Origin: Selaginella tamariscina
Lineage: Eukaryota > Streptophyta > Lycopodiopsida > Selaginellales > Selaginellaceae
Length of the DNA stretch: 64,000 nt
Direction of reading: 5' to 3'
Assembly: GCA_003024785.1 (NCBI GenBank)
Contig: PUQB01000669.1
Location: 62,001 to 126,000 of the forward strand
The translations under genes were made by a program, and so were the position numbers. Positions within the stretch are counted from its first letter, which is position 1, and the number at the start of each line of letters is the position of its first letter. Of this stretch, positions 36,000 to 47,940 are shown piece by piece. The notes under the pieces were generated by a model. It was not told the origin of the DNA, did not search any database, and saw only the letters and a list, made by a program, of their open reading frames with translations.

Positions 36000-38400
36000 G
36001 TACGCTTGGCTCATTAAATTCCTCAATCATTAGTGTGGTTAAAATAGGCTCTAGAAGGTTAACTGAATAGTGTCTTTCACATGTGAGCAAATGATCATAT
36101 CCATATCCACTCTTAAGACGTTTCTACCATAGCTGATCCAATAGAAAGGAATTTTCTAGTACCCATGAACAAATCGAGGACATAATCTCCCGGCTTGGTA
36201 AGAGTCATGAAGATCATTGTGGCAAGAGCTAAAGATTTTTCTACCCCCCAACACCTATGATTAGCAAAAAGTTAGAAAAAAAATTATTTCAGTGTGTTAC
36301 ATACAGTATGTACCCTTCAAAGTTTTTTAATATTTAATTATTTCTATGATGGCATTAGTTCTTAAATCCAAAGGGTTAGAAATTGTTTTGTGTCCCCATG
36401 ACACACCATAACGATAAGCCGCATGTCAAAACACTACATCAAAAGTAAATTTAAGGACCTCAACTTGACAAGGTAACCCAATTCCTCAGTGCTGAGGATA
36501 TGGCAGTCCATCCTCGGCACCGAGGATAGTCCATACTGATACTGGAGGATATGAAATTACTATGATTATAAGATACCTTCACATTGCCATTGTATCCCCA
36601 GCCGTTATATTTGACTTGGCTAGGCCTATCTCTTGAAATCTACAAACCCCTTCGCTTGCATATTGCGGATTATCTCGCATGGCTCAATCAATACAATGAT
36701 GCCTTGTGTGTAGAAACAACTCACAATAGGTTTGAAATGACTTTTGCAAGGAATGTAAGTGTGTGACTCCATTCCAGTTCTTCGATTGAGCACCTGGCTA
36801 TTGCGATAGCCCAGTCGGAAAGTCTCCCGCTACCAAATCATAACCTCTACCTTTTGATGATGACCCTTGTCCAGTGCCAATATGTGGAAACTGGGTAATC
36901 TTATCGACCCCCTCCTTAAGTTCTGGTACATCGACATGCATATCTAGACTCCAAGAGCTTTACCCAAGGACAACACATCGTAGCAGAGAACTTGTATAGA
37001 ACTGGGATCCTTCTCTTGAGGTATTGTTGAATAAAAAGAAAGCTCATCGTCCACATACAACTTCTTCTTTTTCCCCTGTTTGGAACCGAAACTACCACTG
37101 GCCTCACTTAATAAAATCTTCCTCTTGCTCCATTTGAACTTTTGGCCCTCTAGCAACCCACATCATTGTAAAAAGCCATCTTGTCTTTGGGGACAGCACT
37201 GAGCTCTCGTCCTCTATTTCCTTGTCGGTTATTTTGCTAGGATACTTCAAATGAAGGTTGGAGTTGAACGCAAACTGCTCAGATTCCTTGTCAATCCAGG
37301 ACTTAATCTAGTCTTTCGCAAGAACCAAAAAACCTCCCATTCCACTTTCCAGTTCTATTTAAATGAGGGATTATAGATCAATAAAAAATGAACTATTATG
37401 CTACCGTAGCAGCATTCTGTCTGCGACTTGGTTCAAGTGGTACTCCACAAGTCGGTTTATCTTGCTTGGGAATTGCGATGTAAGGGTACCAGTCATCCAC
37501 TTTTTGCCTTCCCTTTGTATCTCACTAAGAAAGTCCACCATGTCATTTCACAAGTCCTTTGTATCTGCTTGGTCCTTTCCAATTTACTCCAGAGTTTCTT
37601 GGCATATACTTTCCAACCAATTCATCCAATTCATCCACCTCACCATAAGCCATTGTTTGAAATCTTTATCGCCCTTGGGGATGATGTCATTCTTGAAGTG
37701 GGCTACGGCCTCATTGAACATCATGTTCATAACCTCCATATTGGATCTGTCATTTGAATGGTTCATCAAAGGTAATTTGGCAAGAGCAATCCAATTCTCA
37801 AGTCCTAGGCACCTGTTGGCTCCCTCCCTCTAGTCAAAGCGTGTTACTTTGTCCACAAATTCAACATTGTTGATGCCTTCATTATGGAGAAGTATTTACC
37901 CATGACCGTCATCAAGTTGTTCCTAACAGTGGCCTTCTCCTTTTGGATGTTAGCTTGTGTGCTTAATCCCTTTGACACAAGTGAGTTGATGATTCTCCTG
38001 TCCTCCAACGAGATGGGTCTAAGGTAGTACGCAAAATCACCATACTTCTTGCACTGCCTTAGAGCATAGAATTTTTGTGGAAGCTCCACTAGAATGTGAT
38101 GTGTGGCTAGAACCCTGAAAATTTAAATTTTAGATATTTAATCTTTTTTACATAATATTCTTACTCATTTGTTCTTCATAGAGCATTCATCAAAGGCACT
38201 CTTCACTCTCGATGATATGTAGCCACTAGAGGCGGTGGTTCCCATCCCATACGTCGAATGATTTGTCAACTAGGCTGGCTAGATCAAACACCTACTGACA
38301 CGGATCCTAGAATGACCGGCAAATGTCTCCCCAATAATTATGATCTAGGATGCCCTGCTTTTCAACCACCGTTAGTTCTTGGCCAACAATAACCATGAAA
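36000..38400 (-). pseudogene. Degenerate multi-exon gene or unclassified transposon gene
   Basis: Coding-like fragments on the minus strand line up: VLATHHILVELPQKFYALRQ from about 38118, KVTRFD near 37850, FNEAVAHFKNDIIPKGDKDF at about 37700, EKEEVVCGR-type basic blocks near 37080, and a region near 36850 with GTGQGSSSKGRGYDL. A possible intron ends TTTTCAG at about 38118. Many stops are present. I do not recognise the family. An old plant transposon open frame is as likely as a host gene. Confidence 0.35.
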
Positions 38401-38885
38401 GCCTAAGCCGTGCTTATAGCCAGAAATATAATTATCTAACATTAGATGAACATACAGTTTGCTTTGCTTTGTGCAATAATAACTTGAAGACTCTCCATTT
38501 TAACATAAGTTTGTTCATTATTAATAATTGTTTTAAAAATATATTCCACGGTTTGATTTTCCAAACTTAACTATGGTGATAATGTTTTTAAATTGGGATA
38601 TATTTTAAAATAAAACCATGGAATCAAACTTAGTTATTACATGGTTTTGAAATATATTGAAATATCTAAGTTTTAGAAATCGTCGGAGCCAAGGATTCCG
38701 TACGGAATACTTTTGAAATATTTCCTACGGCCAGCGTGCAGCGCACGTATGGAACAGAGTGCACATAGTCGCACTCATAAATGAGCCCTAAAAATAGAGG
38801 ATGAACATTTTAGGGTTGATCAAGTATAATAGAAGTATCCATATACAGCATGTAGACGGTTAAGGTTAAGGAGGACAGGATTTCC

Positions 38886-39095
38886 ATGATTAAACAAGAA
38901 GACGAGGTTAAAGAGCTGATTAAGAAGGTAAGCAAGCTCAAGGAGATGGCACAGAGGAACAGGAAGGAGAAACCTGTGTATGAGGCCGTGTGTAAGAAGC
39001 TTGAGGAAGCACAGAGGGAGTTAAGTAATGTGGAGGCTGCACATAGCTCCACTGTCAAGGCCGTGAGAAGTAAGGAACAGGAGAAGAAATGGTAA
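38886..39095 (+). CDS. Small coiled-coil protein, copy B (possible last exon)
   Basis: An open frame of 69 codons, almost entirely charged and helix-forming ([39 protein letters not shown]), giving heptad-like coiled coil over most of its length. A frame-compatible extension upstream ([10 protein letters not shown]) reaches back to a stop at 38852, and an acceptor-like TATACAG ends at 38848, so this may be the last exon of a longer gene. A broken copy lies at 12108-12296 plus 24602-24640. Copy B lacks that copy's deletions. It ends at the TAA that starts repeat R. Role unknown. Confidence 0.5.
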   Translation: MIKQEDEVKELIKKVSKLKEMAQRNRKEKPVYEAVCKKLEEAQRELSNVEAAHSSTVKAVRSKEQEKKW

Positions 39096-39350
39096 CATAG
39101 TTACTTGTTACAGTCTTAAAAAGTAAAGTTTTAAATTATTAATATTACTTTTATTAAATAATAATTAATCACTTGTTACATTTATTTTCTCTTGCATTTA
39201 TATATATTATAGTTATATTACATTCGGATCAGAGTAGTAAATATGTAATTGTAGTATAATTCATGCCGTATTTCAAATTTAAATTTGAAAACTAGTGAAT
39301 TTTATAAGTATTACATTCTTATTATTTTATAAATAATAGTTTATTATTAA
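39093..39350 (+). repeat. Dispersed AT-rich repeat R, copy 2
   Basis: Similar to 24640-24900 and 47714-47940 (shared TAACATAGTT, CTTGTTACA and GAAAACTAGTGAATTT). It follows coiled-coil copy B in the same way that copy 1 follows copy A. Confidence 0.65.
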
Positions 39351-39895
39351 ATATTCAGTAAAAAAAAAAAAAAGTGGACGTCACACGTCCACAGTTTATC
39401 TAAATAAATATGTATGACTATATAAATAAATATTTACAGCAATATTAAAAAAAAAATTTAATAAATTAATGATATAAATACTATATATAAAATGGTGTAT
39501 ATTGAAAAGTGATTCTTAATTAAAAACTTAAGGGTATAAATTTGAATAATATACAAAAATATTAAATAAAATTTATCAATTGTATAGCAATAAGATTTAG
39601 AACATTATTAATTATGTTGCTCACCCTATATTTAAGTTAAATTCATTGTTAAACAAATAAATGGGAATTTTACTCCTCACATTAATTATACTTATAAGAA
39701 AATCATTATGATTGTTAAAAATCATATATATATGCCTTTATAGTATTATTTATAATTATAATGGTAAATATAAAAATATATTATGAAAGTATGCTAATTA
39801 AGTGCATAAAATAGTTGTTTAAGATATTAAAATTTCAAAACACTAAAGAAGAAAAAGAAAATGTGGAGTAAAAAAGAATATCAATTTAAAATTTA
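39350..39895. other. AT-rich spacer
   Basis: Over 80 percent A and T by eye, with no gene. A poly(A) run lies at about 39360-39373. Confidence 0.6.
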
Positions 39896-40092
39896 TGAAT
39901 AATTTCAGTGTATACTCTATATACGCATGTGTATATACACACATGAGTAGTGACACATGGGTGGTGATATGGCCCCCATGTGTCAGTGCCACATGTTGCA
40001 TGTGTGCCATGTGGCAGAAGGTCTCTTGTATATAAGCAGAGTTTTGAACTGAATAAAGGATCACATTCTATGCATATTTATCTGTTCTTTCA
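39896..40092 (+). repeat. G5 5' LTR
   Basis: Matches 44776-44963 from GTATAC onward and ends TTCTTTCA. It contains a TATATAAGCAG promoter-like motif at about 40030-40040, shared by all four LTRs of G5 and G6. Confidence 0.75.
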
Positions 40093-40095
40093 TTA

Positions 40096-41130
40096 GTGGA
40101 GAAGTTGAATATTCCTTTTCTTCTGCCTCTTCCTTTTCTTGTTTCCATGATAATAAATATGGAGACGACTTTTAACATTATTGCTATTGCTATTGATGCA
40201 CAAATTAAGTTGTTAGAGTGCTTTGTTGAGGGTCCATCCTCCTCTTCCCCGCTTGAGCCTCCTATTGAGGGATCTGTTTCTAGTGCTCCTTCGTCTTCTT
40301 CACAGGCCACAAATCCGAAGGTTCGACCCCGATCTTTTTGTGGTGATTAAGGAGATGATGCATACAACTGGTTTGATCATTTCTAAGTTATTGTTCGTTA
40401 CCATGGTTGGGATGAGACCCGTGCTCTCAGAAAATTTCCTACATGTTTGGAAGGCCTTGCACTCAAATGGTATAATGGATTGGCTGTGCAGATTCAAGCC
40501 AATAGTAATCGGTTGACGGAATGTCTCAAACGTATGTTTGACAAAGTTGAGGAGTTAGATGATGCTTTCCAACAACTGCATGCGATACGACAGCATCCTA
40601 GTGAGTCTGTTATGCAGTTTAGTATTAGGTTTGAGGATTTAGCTCGGCGTGCATATTCTAACATGCCTGAGCCCATTAAGCTCGGTATGTTATGGCTGAC
40701 TATGCGACCCAAACTTGTTTGATTCATTCGGGCTCTTCGTCCTACTACATTAGAAGAAGCTTTTGCACTAGCTCAACCGATTTGAGTTGGTGCTTGGTGA
40801 GGGTCGTGGTCCCCTTGGGTTACATGCTCCTCCTATTTAGCCTGTTGATCCAATGGAGGTTGACGCTGCTGCATATGTACCCACACGACAAGCCCTTCGT
40901 GGTCGACCTCGGGGCCCACCTCGTGGACCACCTCCACAAAATCGTCCTGCACTTGCTTCAATTCTTGCCCGTGGTGGTCAAAATCCACAAATTCGTGACA
41001 GGAGGAATCGGAACAATGCATGTCGACCCAATCAAGTTCATTGTTGGGCATGTTGAGCACTTGGACATACTTGGTGGGCATGTGATGTGTATCCTGATTG
41101 GCGTCCACCACATCTAGGCTGATGACCATA
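40096..41130 (+). pseudogene. G5 gag remnant with CCHC knuckle
   Basis: The N-terminal part (from the methionine at 40096 or 40159) has a Ser/Pro-rich stretch. A frame change near 40348 is followed by the Gag core (WYNGLAVQIQ, AFQQLHAIRQHPSESVMQF). The knuckle near 41038-41082 reads CWAC, then GHTWWAC, with a stop inside. The core strongly resembles that of G1 and G6. Confidence 0.8.
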
Positions 41131-41154
41131 TGTTTTGGATGGTGTACCTGTGGC

Positions 41155-44100
41155 GGCCATTATGTCTGATGATGAGTTTCCAGATGACGAAGCCTCTCTT
41201 GCAGGTGGATCTGTTGCGGAAAACCAGTAATCGTACGGGCGACGGAGGGATCCTGTGCGATGGAAACTCCACCTCCATGCTTTTTCTGTTATGCATATCA
41301 AGGGTTGCAAGTTCCAATAAATCATCTAGTTTTCACATTTTCTGCACAAGTGAATGATTTTTCAGTTACAGTGCTTGTGGATACAAGATCTAGTATGTCT
41401 TCTATAACTACTTCTTTGGCACATTAGTGCTCATTACCTTTAAGACGTGCAGATAAGGTCTTGCACATTTTATATGATAATCGGCAGTCTCGTGTAGTAT
41501 CACAATACACCACTTCGACTATGCTGGTTATGGGTGCCAATTGTAAGTTTCCTTCTGGGTCTCTTAGAGTTGTCCCTTCCCAGGTCTTTGACATTATTCT
41601 AAGATGTGATTGGTTAAAGCAGTCGAAAGGTATGTGTGATTTTTCACTCTCTCCTCTCGGAGTTTGTGTCTCTGCAGTCTGTTCCTTTACGTCCAGAGAA
41701 GCTTGTTGTTGTTTGTATCATGCATACAGCTCCTTTGATTTTGGTCTTGGGGTAGTGTTCATCTCAACAGGTTCAAATGCCAGATCCGTCACATGAGTAT
41801 CGAGTACACTGCATCGAACAACTTAAGCAGCAATATGCAAGTTTGTTCAAATTCGATCTGTCCCAAGGTGCACGTGTGAAGACTCAACACTGTATACCAC
41901 TGGCAATGCAAAGCCTTTCAAAGTCTCGGTTTGACGTAGGTCACCAAAAGCTCTATCATTTTAAATTCTGAATATATATGTATATATTTATCATTAACTA
42001 AGTTATACTCTCCAGCTTTAATACGAATGTATTTATGTGTGCTTCAAATGAGTTTAAATTTTCTTTAAACAAAAGGCATTCTATGAGATTAGAATATATT
42101 AATAATAATTTATGTTTTAAGTATATTCATACCTACATTTAATGGAGTTATCAGCCATGCAAACAGTTGTTACCAATATGATTGGTAAGCGAGTGTGTCG
42201 TCCATCACGGAGTTCATGGTCATGTGAACCTCATTTGGTTCCCAAGCCTAATGGATCTCTATGATTCTGTGTGGATTACCGACCTCTCAACGATGTTATC
42301 ATCAAAGATGTTTATCCACTTCGAACTCTGCCGATTTATTAGATTGTTTGGGTTAGAGTCGATGGTTTACTAAGTTGGATTTGGCATCAAGATATTGGCA
42401 GGTTCCTATGGCTGAGGAGGATATTCCAAAAATGGCCTTCCGAATGCCATTTGGTCTTTACGAATTTTTGACCAAAAATGGCCTTTCGAATGCCATTTGG
42501 TCTTTAGCTCCTGCTACCTTTCAACGCATGATAGATGAGCTTCTTTCATATATGCTCGATATCACTGCCGATTTCATTAATGATGTGCTAATTCATGGGT
42601 CTGGTTCTTGGGAGGATCACATGTGTGATGTACGACGAGTTCTTGACTGATTTTGAGAAGTCGGCTTGAAGTTGAAACTTGAGAAGTGTGTGTTTGGATC
42701 GACCGATACCACTTACTTGGGTTATTGTATATATTAAGAGGGTTTACAGGTGGATCCAACGAAGTTGCGAGCTATTCGAGAATTTCCTCGTCCCTATATG
42801 GTATAGGAAGTCCAGCATTTTCTTGGGCAAGGTGCAGTACTTGGGTCGATTCATTGATCATCTCGCTGATTAAAATGCCCCTCTTCGGGAGTTAGTTCGT
42901 CCACAGTACCTTTCAAGTGGACTCGCAGGTGTCAACAGGCATTTGACCAGTTAAAAGAGTTCCTGACAACTCCACCATTGCTTCAATACCCAGATTTTAC
43001 TCGTCCGTTCATTTTACGAGTAGATGCCTCAGATGTTGGTATTGGTGGTGTTGATGCAAACTGATGCTGGATTCTTCAATTCGACACCCGGTGGCTTACA
43101 TTAGTCGAGTACTCAGCTACTGAGCGGAATTATTCCACTACTGAAAAAGAATGCCTTGCTGCTGTTTGGGGTTTTGAACGACTTCATGCCTACTTACATG
43201 GGAGTGAAACACTTTTGGAGTGTGATCATGCTGCTGTCACTTCCTTATTAAAACGGAAGAATTTAGTGGGTCGTGTAGCCAGATGGGCATTACGTCTCCA
43301 GGTATATAACTTTAAGGTGGTGCACAGGCCTGGGCGAACAATGGTGGATGCGGATGCACTTTCTCGAGCACCCCTTTCCGATTCCACTTTGCCTGCTCAT
43401 GCAGTAGCTGCAGTTCGGTTTGATACAAGCCCCTCAGGTATTCGATGCCGACTTACCATCCTTGGAACAGTGGCAGGATGCTCAAAAAATGAACCATGGA
43501 CGAGGCAATTACGATGCGTTTGCAAATCCGTCTTCCGAACCTGGTTTCGACAATATCATGCTCAGTTTCGACTTCAGGATGGTTTATTGTATTTTATTGG
43601 GACAAATCCAAGACAAGATGGCGTTTGGTTGTACCCTCTACATATGTTCCACACCTTCTTCGAGCATATCATGATTCACCTATTGTTGGAGGTCATCTTG
43701 GTCACCAACGAGTGTTGGAGAAGCTGCCAATCCTTTTATTGGCCCAGCATGCGTGGTGATGTGATCAGGTATATTCAAATTGTCCCATTTGTCAAACTCG
43801 GAATTCCTCTACGACTCGGGCCATGGGGTGTTAAATCCATCAATGTCTCTCGCCCTTTTGAGTTAATTGCAGTGGATTTAAGGACCTTTTCCACGTTCTC
43901 TAAGGTAACCAGTACATCATTGTATCTGATTATTTAACTCATGGGTGGAGGTTGGTGCTCTTCCGGATGCAACTGCCATGTCAAGCTTTGTTTTGTTCGA
44001 TAATGTGGTTTTGCAGCATTCTTGTCCAGAGCGGATGTTATCAATAATGGCCCCGCTTTCATTGCAGAGGTATTCCGAGTGTTGTGTGAGAGGTTAGGTA

Positions 44101-44755
44101 AAACACTCATTTGCCTCTCATATCATCCACAAACTGATGGTTTGGTGGAGCGATTGAATGGACCTTCAAGGTATGATCTCGAAGTATGTGAACTTCAATC
44201 ACACTGACTGGGATTGATATTTGCGATGCTTGAGATTTGCTTATATAACATGCATTCAGAGTTCGATTGGTTCAAGAGATTGTATGGATATGATCCTAAG
44301 TTGCCTAGTGAGTTAGGGTTATCATCGAATTTGCCACGTGCCGAAGATGCAAATATGTGGGCTCAACATTTGGATGTTGTTTTGCCTCTTCTGCATGTAG
44401 AGTCTGCTGAACATCTTGGTCGAGCTCAAATACATAACAATCTTTTTACAATGCACGACATCAAGTTCCACCAAATTTTACTGACGATGACTTAGTACTG
44501 GTACGTTTTCCTAAACTAACTGCACCTGGGCTTGCAACTGGCTTATTACATAAATGATTTAGTCCTTACCGAGTACTTCAAAAGGTTGGTCCTCAAGTGT
44601 ATCAAGTACAGTTATGGGATCTCATGAGGTTGAGATAGTTCATGTAGTTCGAATAAAACGGTTTATTGTTCGAGACTCGTTGAAGACATTCGGTCATACC
44701 TTAGATGAGCCAGCTCATATAGATCCAGGACCATCAGATCCATCACCATCTACAT
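41155..44755 (+). pseudogene. G5 pol remnant
   Basis: The protease active site VLVDTRSSMSS is at about 41371-41400, with Arg (41386-41388) in place of Gly. Reverse transcriptase starts near 41777 (QYASLFKFDLSQGARVKT), is broken by the AT-rich insertion, and continues at about 42150; its active site FINDVLIHG (Asn 42579-42581, Asp 42582-42584) lacks the first catalytic aspartate. RNase H (about 42990-43300) has FILRVDASDVGIGG and EKECLAAVWGF. The integrase HHCC module is at about 43660-43800 and the core continues to 44200 with YHPQTDGLVERLN. The end (44490-44650) holds the LVRFPKLT and PYRVLQKVGPQVYQV segments. Frame changes are frequent. Confidence 0.85.
41951..42145. repeat. AT-rich insertion in G5 pol
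   Basis: About 190 bases, almost all A and T, between CACCAAAAG and GAGTTATC. In G6 the same two sequences are adjacent (57640-57655), so this segment entered G5 after the copies separated. No clear terminal inverted repeat or target duplication was found. It may be a small non-autonomous transposon or filler DNA. Confidence 0.6.
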
Positions 44756-44775
44756 AGCCACAAAAGGGAGAATAA

Positions 44776-44963
44776 TGTAAGATATTGTATACTATATATA
44801 CACATGTGTATATACACACATGCATAGTGACACATGGGTGTTGATCTGGCCCCATGTGTCAGCACCACGTGTCACATGTGCCATGTGGCAGAAGGTTCTT
44901 GTGGTAGAAGGTCTCTTGTATATAAGCAGGATTGCATTCTGTGCATATTTATCTGTTCTTTCA
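44776..44963 (+). repeat. G5 3' LTR
   Basis: 188 bp, TGTAAGATATTG...TTCTTTCA, following the purine tract. It contains a (TATACACA)-type near-palindrome shared with the G6 LTRs. Confidence 0.85.
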
Positions 44964-45350
44964 AGCTCATTAATAAGTTAATTATTAATATTGTCTTTTG
45001 TATTATTATGATTATATAATATCTATAAACATATAAATATAAGGATGTACAGATCAGTATACATATATATCTCTATGTGAGTCGAATCTCAACACATACA
45101 CACAGTATACAACCTCCATACATGCACATGTATATACGGAAGTCACACAGAAGAATCAGACAAGTATACAAAAGGTGACTTATATATTTTCGTATTTACA
45201 CAAAAATGGTCCATTAAAATTGGACAGTAATAGTGGATGATGTAAGTAAGTCTAATCTATTATATTTCTTCAAAAGCACCTGTAAAGAAAAATGAGTAAA
45301 GCCCCCCCCCCCACACACACACACACACGTACGTGCAAGCTTCATCCTCT
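44964..45350. other. Spacer 3' of the five-exon gene
   Basis: AT-rich, with (AC)n at about 45313-45328 after a poly(C) run. It probably contains the 3' untranslated region and polyadenylation signals of the gene on the minus strand. Confidence 0.5.
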
Positions 45351-45502
45351 TCATTCATTCTTTTCTTCCTTGAAGAGGTCCGTGGGCAAAAGTTCCTCCT
45401 CTTCCTTGCATTCATTCTCTTCTTCCTTGGGCAAAAGTTCCTCCTCTTCCTTGTGAAGGCCATCCACAGAGTCTTTAACTGCACCTGTAACCAAAATGGT
45501 TG

Positions 45503-45549
<47 letters not shown>

Positions 45550-47168
45550 TATATATATAATATATATATATTATTACTTACCAGTGGTCTTTCCCCAGAT
45601 CTTCCTTTTGTTCTTTTGACACAGGGGGAAGTTCTCCTTATATATGGGATCGTCAGAAGCCATCACATTTTCTGGTGTGATGCTAAACAGCTCAAGAAAC
45701 AGCTCTTTACATGTTTCAATGTCGTCTTTAAGAAGACTTGCAGAATCCTGCATCACACACACACACACATATAAATACAGTGTAAAATCATTAGTATACA
45801 CTATAAGTACCGGAGACAGTAATGAGATGGCTATTTTCTTCAGAGAGCTGCTATGTGCATGAGACGCCGAAATCTCACTTGACCTGGTTTTTAACTTCGA
45901 GACCTTCTTCCATTTATCTTGCGTCAGTAGAACCTCACATTTGCCCTGCAAACCGACTAATTAAGATAGCACCTCTAGGATGATATGTTGATTTGTTCAT
46001 GTTCATATTTTGTGTCTTTCTAGTAAGCATACTAGACAGTATAATCCGTGTCAATACACATGTATGAACACATATAGAGGTATATAACACAACTACATGT
46101 ATGCATCTTTATCATTTAGTTTCCACTTTGGCTCAAAAAATCTGTTTATACTTTAAGTTATATACATATATATATTGACGTATATAAATATTCTAATCAC
46201 ATATATATGGTTTATTTCAAGCTAAACTTGAAAAAGTGATCTCTAAAACAAATTGAACATGATCTAAACCGTAATTAGGATCTTAAATATGTGCATGCGT
46301 AAGAGTTTAAATATAGACATTCTAAATATATACAAATGCATACCCTCAAGAGTGTGTTCGAGCTGCAAAGTCATTTTGGAGTTGAAGTTATACAAGAATT
46401 CCTTAGAATGGCCTGTTCCAACCGTGTACAGACTATGCACGTAATCCAAGAAGAATCGTAAGGCCACTGCCCGAGCAGAATCTAGCATCAGCTGATGCTC
46501 CTCTTGTTTCCTCTTCATCTCCTCAAGAGAGGCCTCGTGTTTCCTCTTCATCTCCTCAAGAGAGACCTCGTACAAAGCATTCTTGACCTTCATTTCCTTA
46601 AGAGAAGCCTCAGACAAATCATTCTTGACCTTCAGCTCCTCAAGGGTGTCTAAAACCTTCCGAAGAACCTCAGATTGTTCACCACTCATGATTCCAGCAA
46701 GAACTTCAGATTTTCTGTCTGTAATATCATAAAAATATATAGTTATATATATTATGAACATCTGTTATAAAATATAAGTTTTTATAGTTTGAAACTTATA
46801 ATAAATGTCTTATTCATGCTCTGTGTGTGTGTGTGTGTGTGTGTGTGCATTATATGTAGCTATACTCACGTATATACATATATGGACAGACATTTATAAC
46901 CTTTTGCGTGTAAAATTTCAAATTAGATTTTACTTTTGGTTTTTTCTTATCCATGTGATTTAGTATTTAATTTTGTTTTATGTAAGAAGTCTATGTAAAC
47001 ACGGGGTATTACATATGATTCACAAAAACACATTTTTTTTACCACTAAACACCACAATTAAGTAAATAGCATTACATATATATATATATATGACAAAAAT
47101 GCAATATACTCACCCTCGGGAGTCTTCGGCGACACCATGTTCGAATCCACGACTTCGTAATCACTCAT
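45351..47168 (-). CDS. Five-exon gene for a 291-residue coiled-coil, Glu-rich protein (unrecognised)
   Basis: Exons on the minus strand: 47168-47114, 46718-46344, 45956-45811, 45747-45582, 45484-45351. All introns are GT-AG, and joining them gives one uninterrupted frame of 291 codons with phases that fit at each junction. For exon 3 the acceptor TTAATTAG is the one that keeps frame. The N-terminus is MSDYEVVDSN. Exon 2 forms a long coiled coil with three repeats of the SLEEMKxK type, then a mixed hydrophobic segment (ARAVALRFFLDYVHSLY). Exons 3 and 4 are mixed. The C-terminus carries a duplicated KEEEELLP block and ends NE. No signal peptide. Intron 4 contains (GT)n(GA)n next to the acceptor. 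An AACCCTAA telobox-like motif, common in plant promoters, lies upstream at about 47300-47345. Function unknown; intracellular by composition. Confidence 0.72.
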
Positions 47169-47713
47169 TCTGATTATTTTTTTGTTTTTACGCTTGGCTG
47201 AATTCAAGAGCGAGCTGCGGACGCGATTCTGACGAGGCGTTGTATAAAGCGTGTGTGGCGGCTCGATTCGACACTCGCCGCCATCGCCACGCTCTCAAGA
47301 ACCCTAATTTTTCTGTTTTAGGGCTTTTTGTGAACCCTAATTTGTAATTTAAACATTTAAAAACCGGCCACGTGTAGCGTTGGAGACCGTGCGATGTGCA
47401 TTATTGATTGTGCTTAATAATATATTCTAATATTTGTTTGATGATCATTAGAAAATTAAATAATTGTATTGATAATGTTGTAACTTTTAAAAATAAAATA
47501 TTAATGTTGATATTAAGATATACAACAATATAGATAAATTTAAAACTGAAACTGAGTTTAAGTATTAACATGCAAATGAACATATTTATATAATTTTATA
47601 TATTTAGATAATCATATAATAAATGTAAACAAATCTAGCCGACGATGTATTGAAGTTTGGCTCGCTATAAACTGAACCGTGCATTCACCGCTTATGAGCC
47701 AAGGGAATTTAAG
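47169..47713. other. Upstream region of the five-exon gene and spacer
   Basis: The first ~190 bases are less AT-rich and probably contain the 5' untranslated region and promoter, with a TATA-like TTTATACA (minus strand) near 47250 and CCCTAA motifs. From 47400 the sequence is AT-rich and resembles 26990-27200. Confidence 0.5.
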
Positions 47714-47940
47714 TAACATAGTTAATCACTTGGTACAGTCTTAATTCATTTTAGATTATTAATATTGATTTTATTAAATAATAATAGTTAATCTTTTGTT
47801 ACATTCTTAAATTTTTTTTTGCATTTATATATTTTATAGTTATATTACATTCGGTAAACATGTATATATTCTTCATTGTGGCATAATTTATGCCAAGTTT
47901 TACATCGAGCAAATTCTATACTCATACACAAGTTGAAAGC
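47714..47940 (+). repeat. Dispersed AT-rich repeat R, copy 3
   Basis: Similar to 24640-24900 and 39093-39350, here without a coiled-coil gene copy on its left. Confidence 0.6.

Larger units (their letters stand above)
39896..44963 (+). mobile_element. Ty3/gypsy element G5, degenerate, catalytic sites substituted
   Basis: Plus-strand element with ~190-bp LTRs (39896-40092 and 44776-44963; the start of the left copy is approximate) and a purine tract AAAAGGGAGAATAA before the 3' LTR. The domain order is gag, CCHC knuckle, protease, reverse transcriptase, RNase H, integrase. It closely resembles G6 and, less closely, G1. The protease reads DTR instead of DTG and reverse transcriptase FIND instead of FIDD. 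No target duplication is visible. A ~190-bp AT-rich insertion (about 41951-42145) and a local duplication (42430-42505) interrupt pol. Confidence 0.88.

Noticed and set aside
37363..37833. 156-codon plus-strand frame
   Set aside because: It is the antisense of the minus-strand fragments (FNEAVAHFKNDIIPKGDKDF and others), which look more protein-like.
45333..45774. Plus-strand frames with Phe/Leu and Ser/Leu runs
   Set aside because: They are antisense to exon 5 and intron 4 of the five-exon gene and include microsatellite translation.
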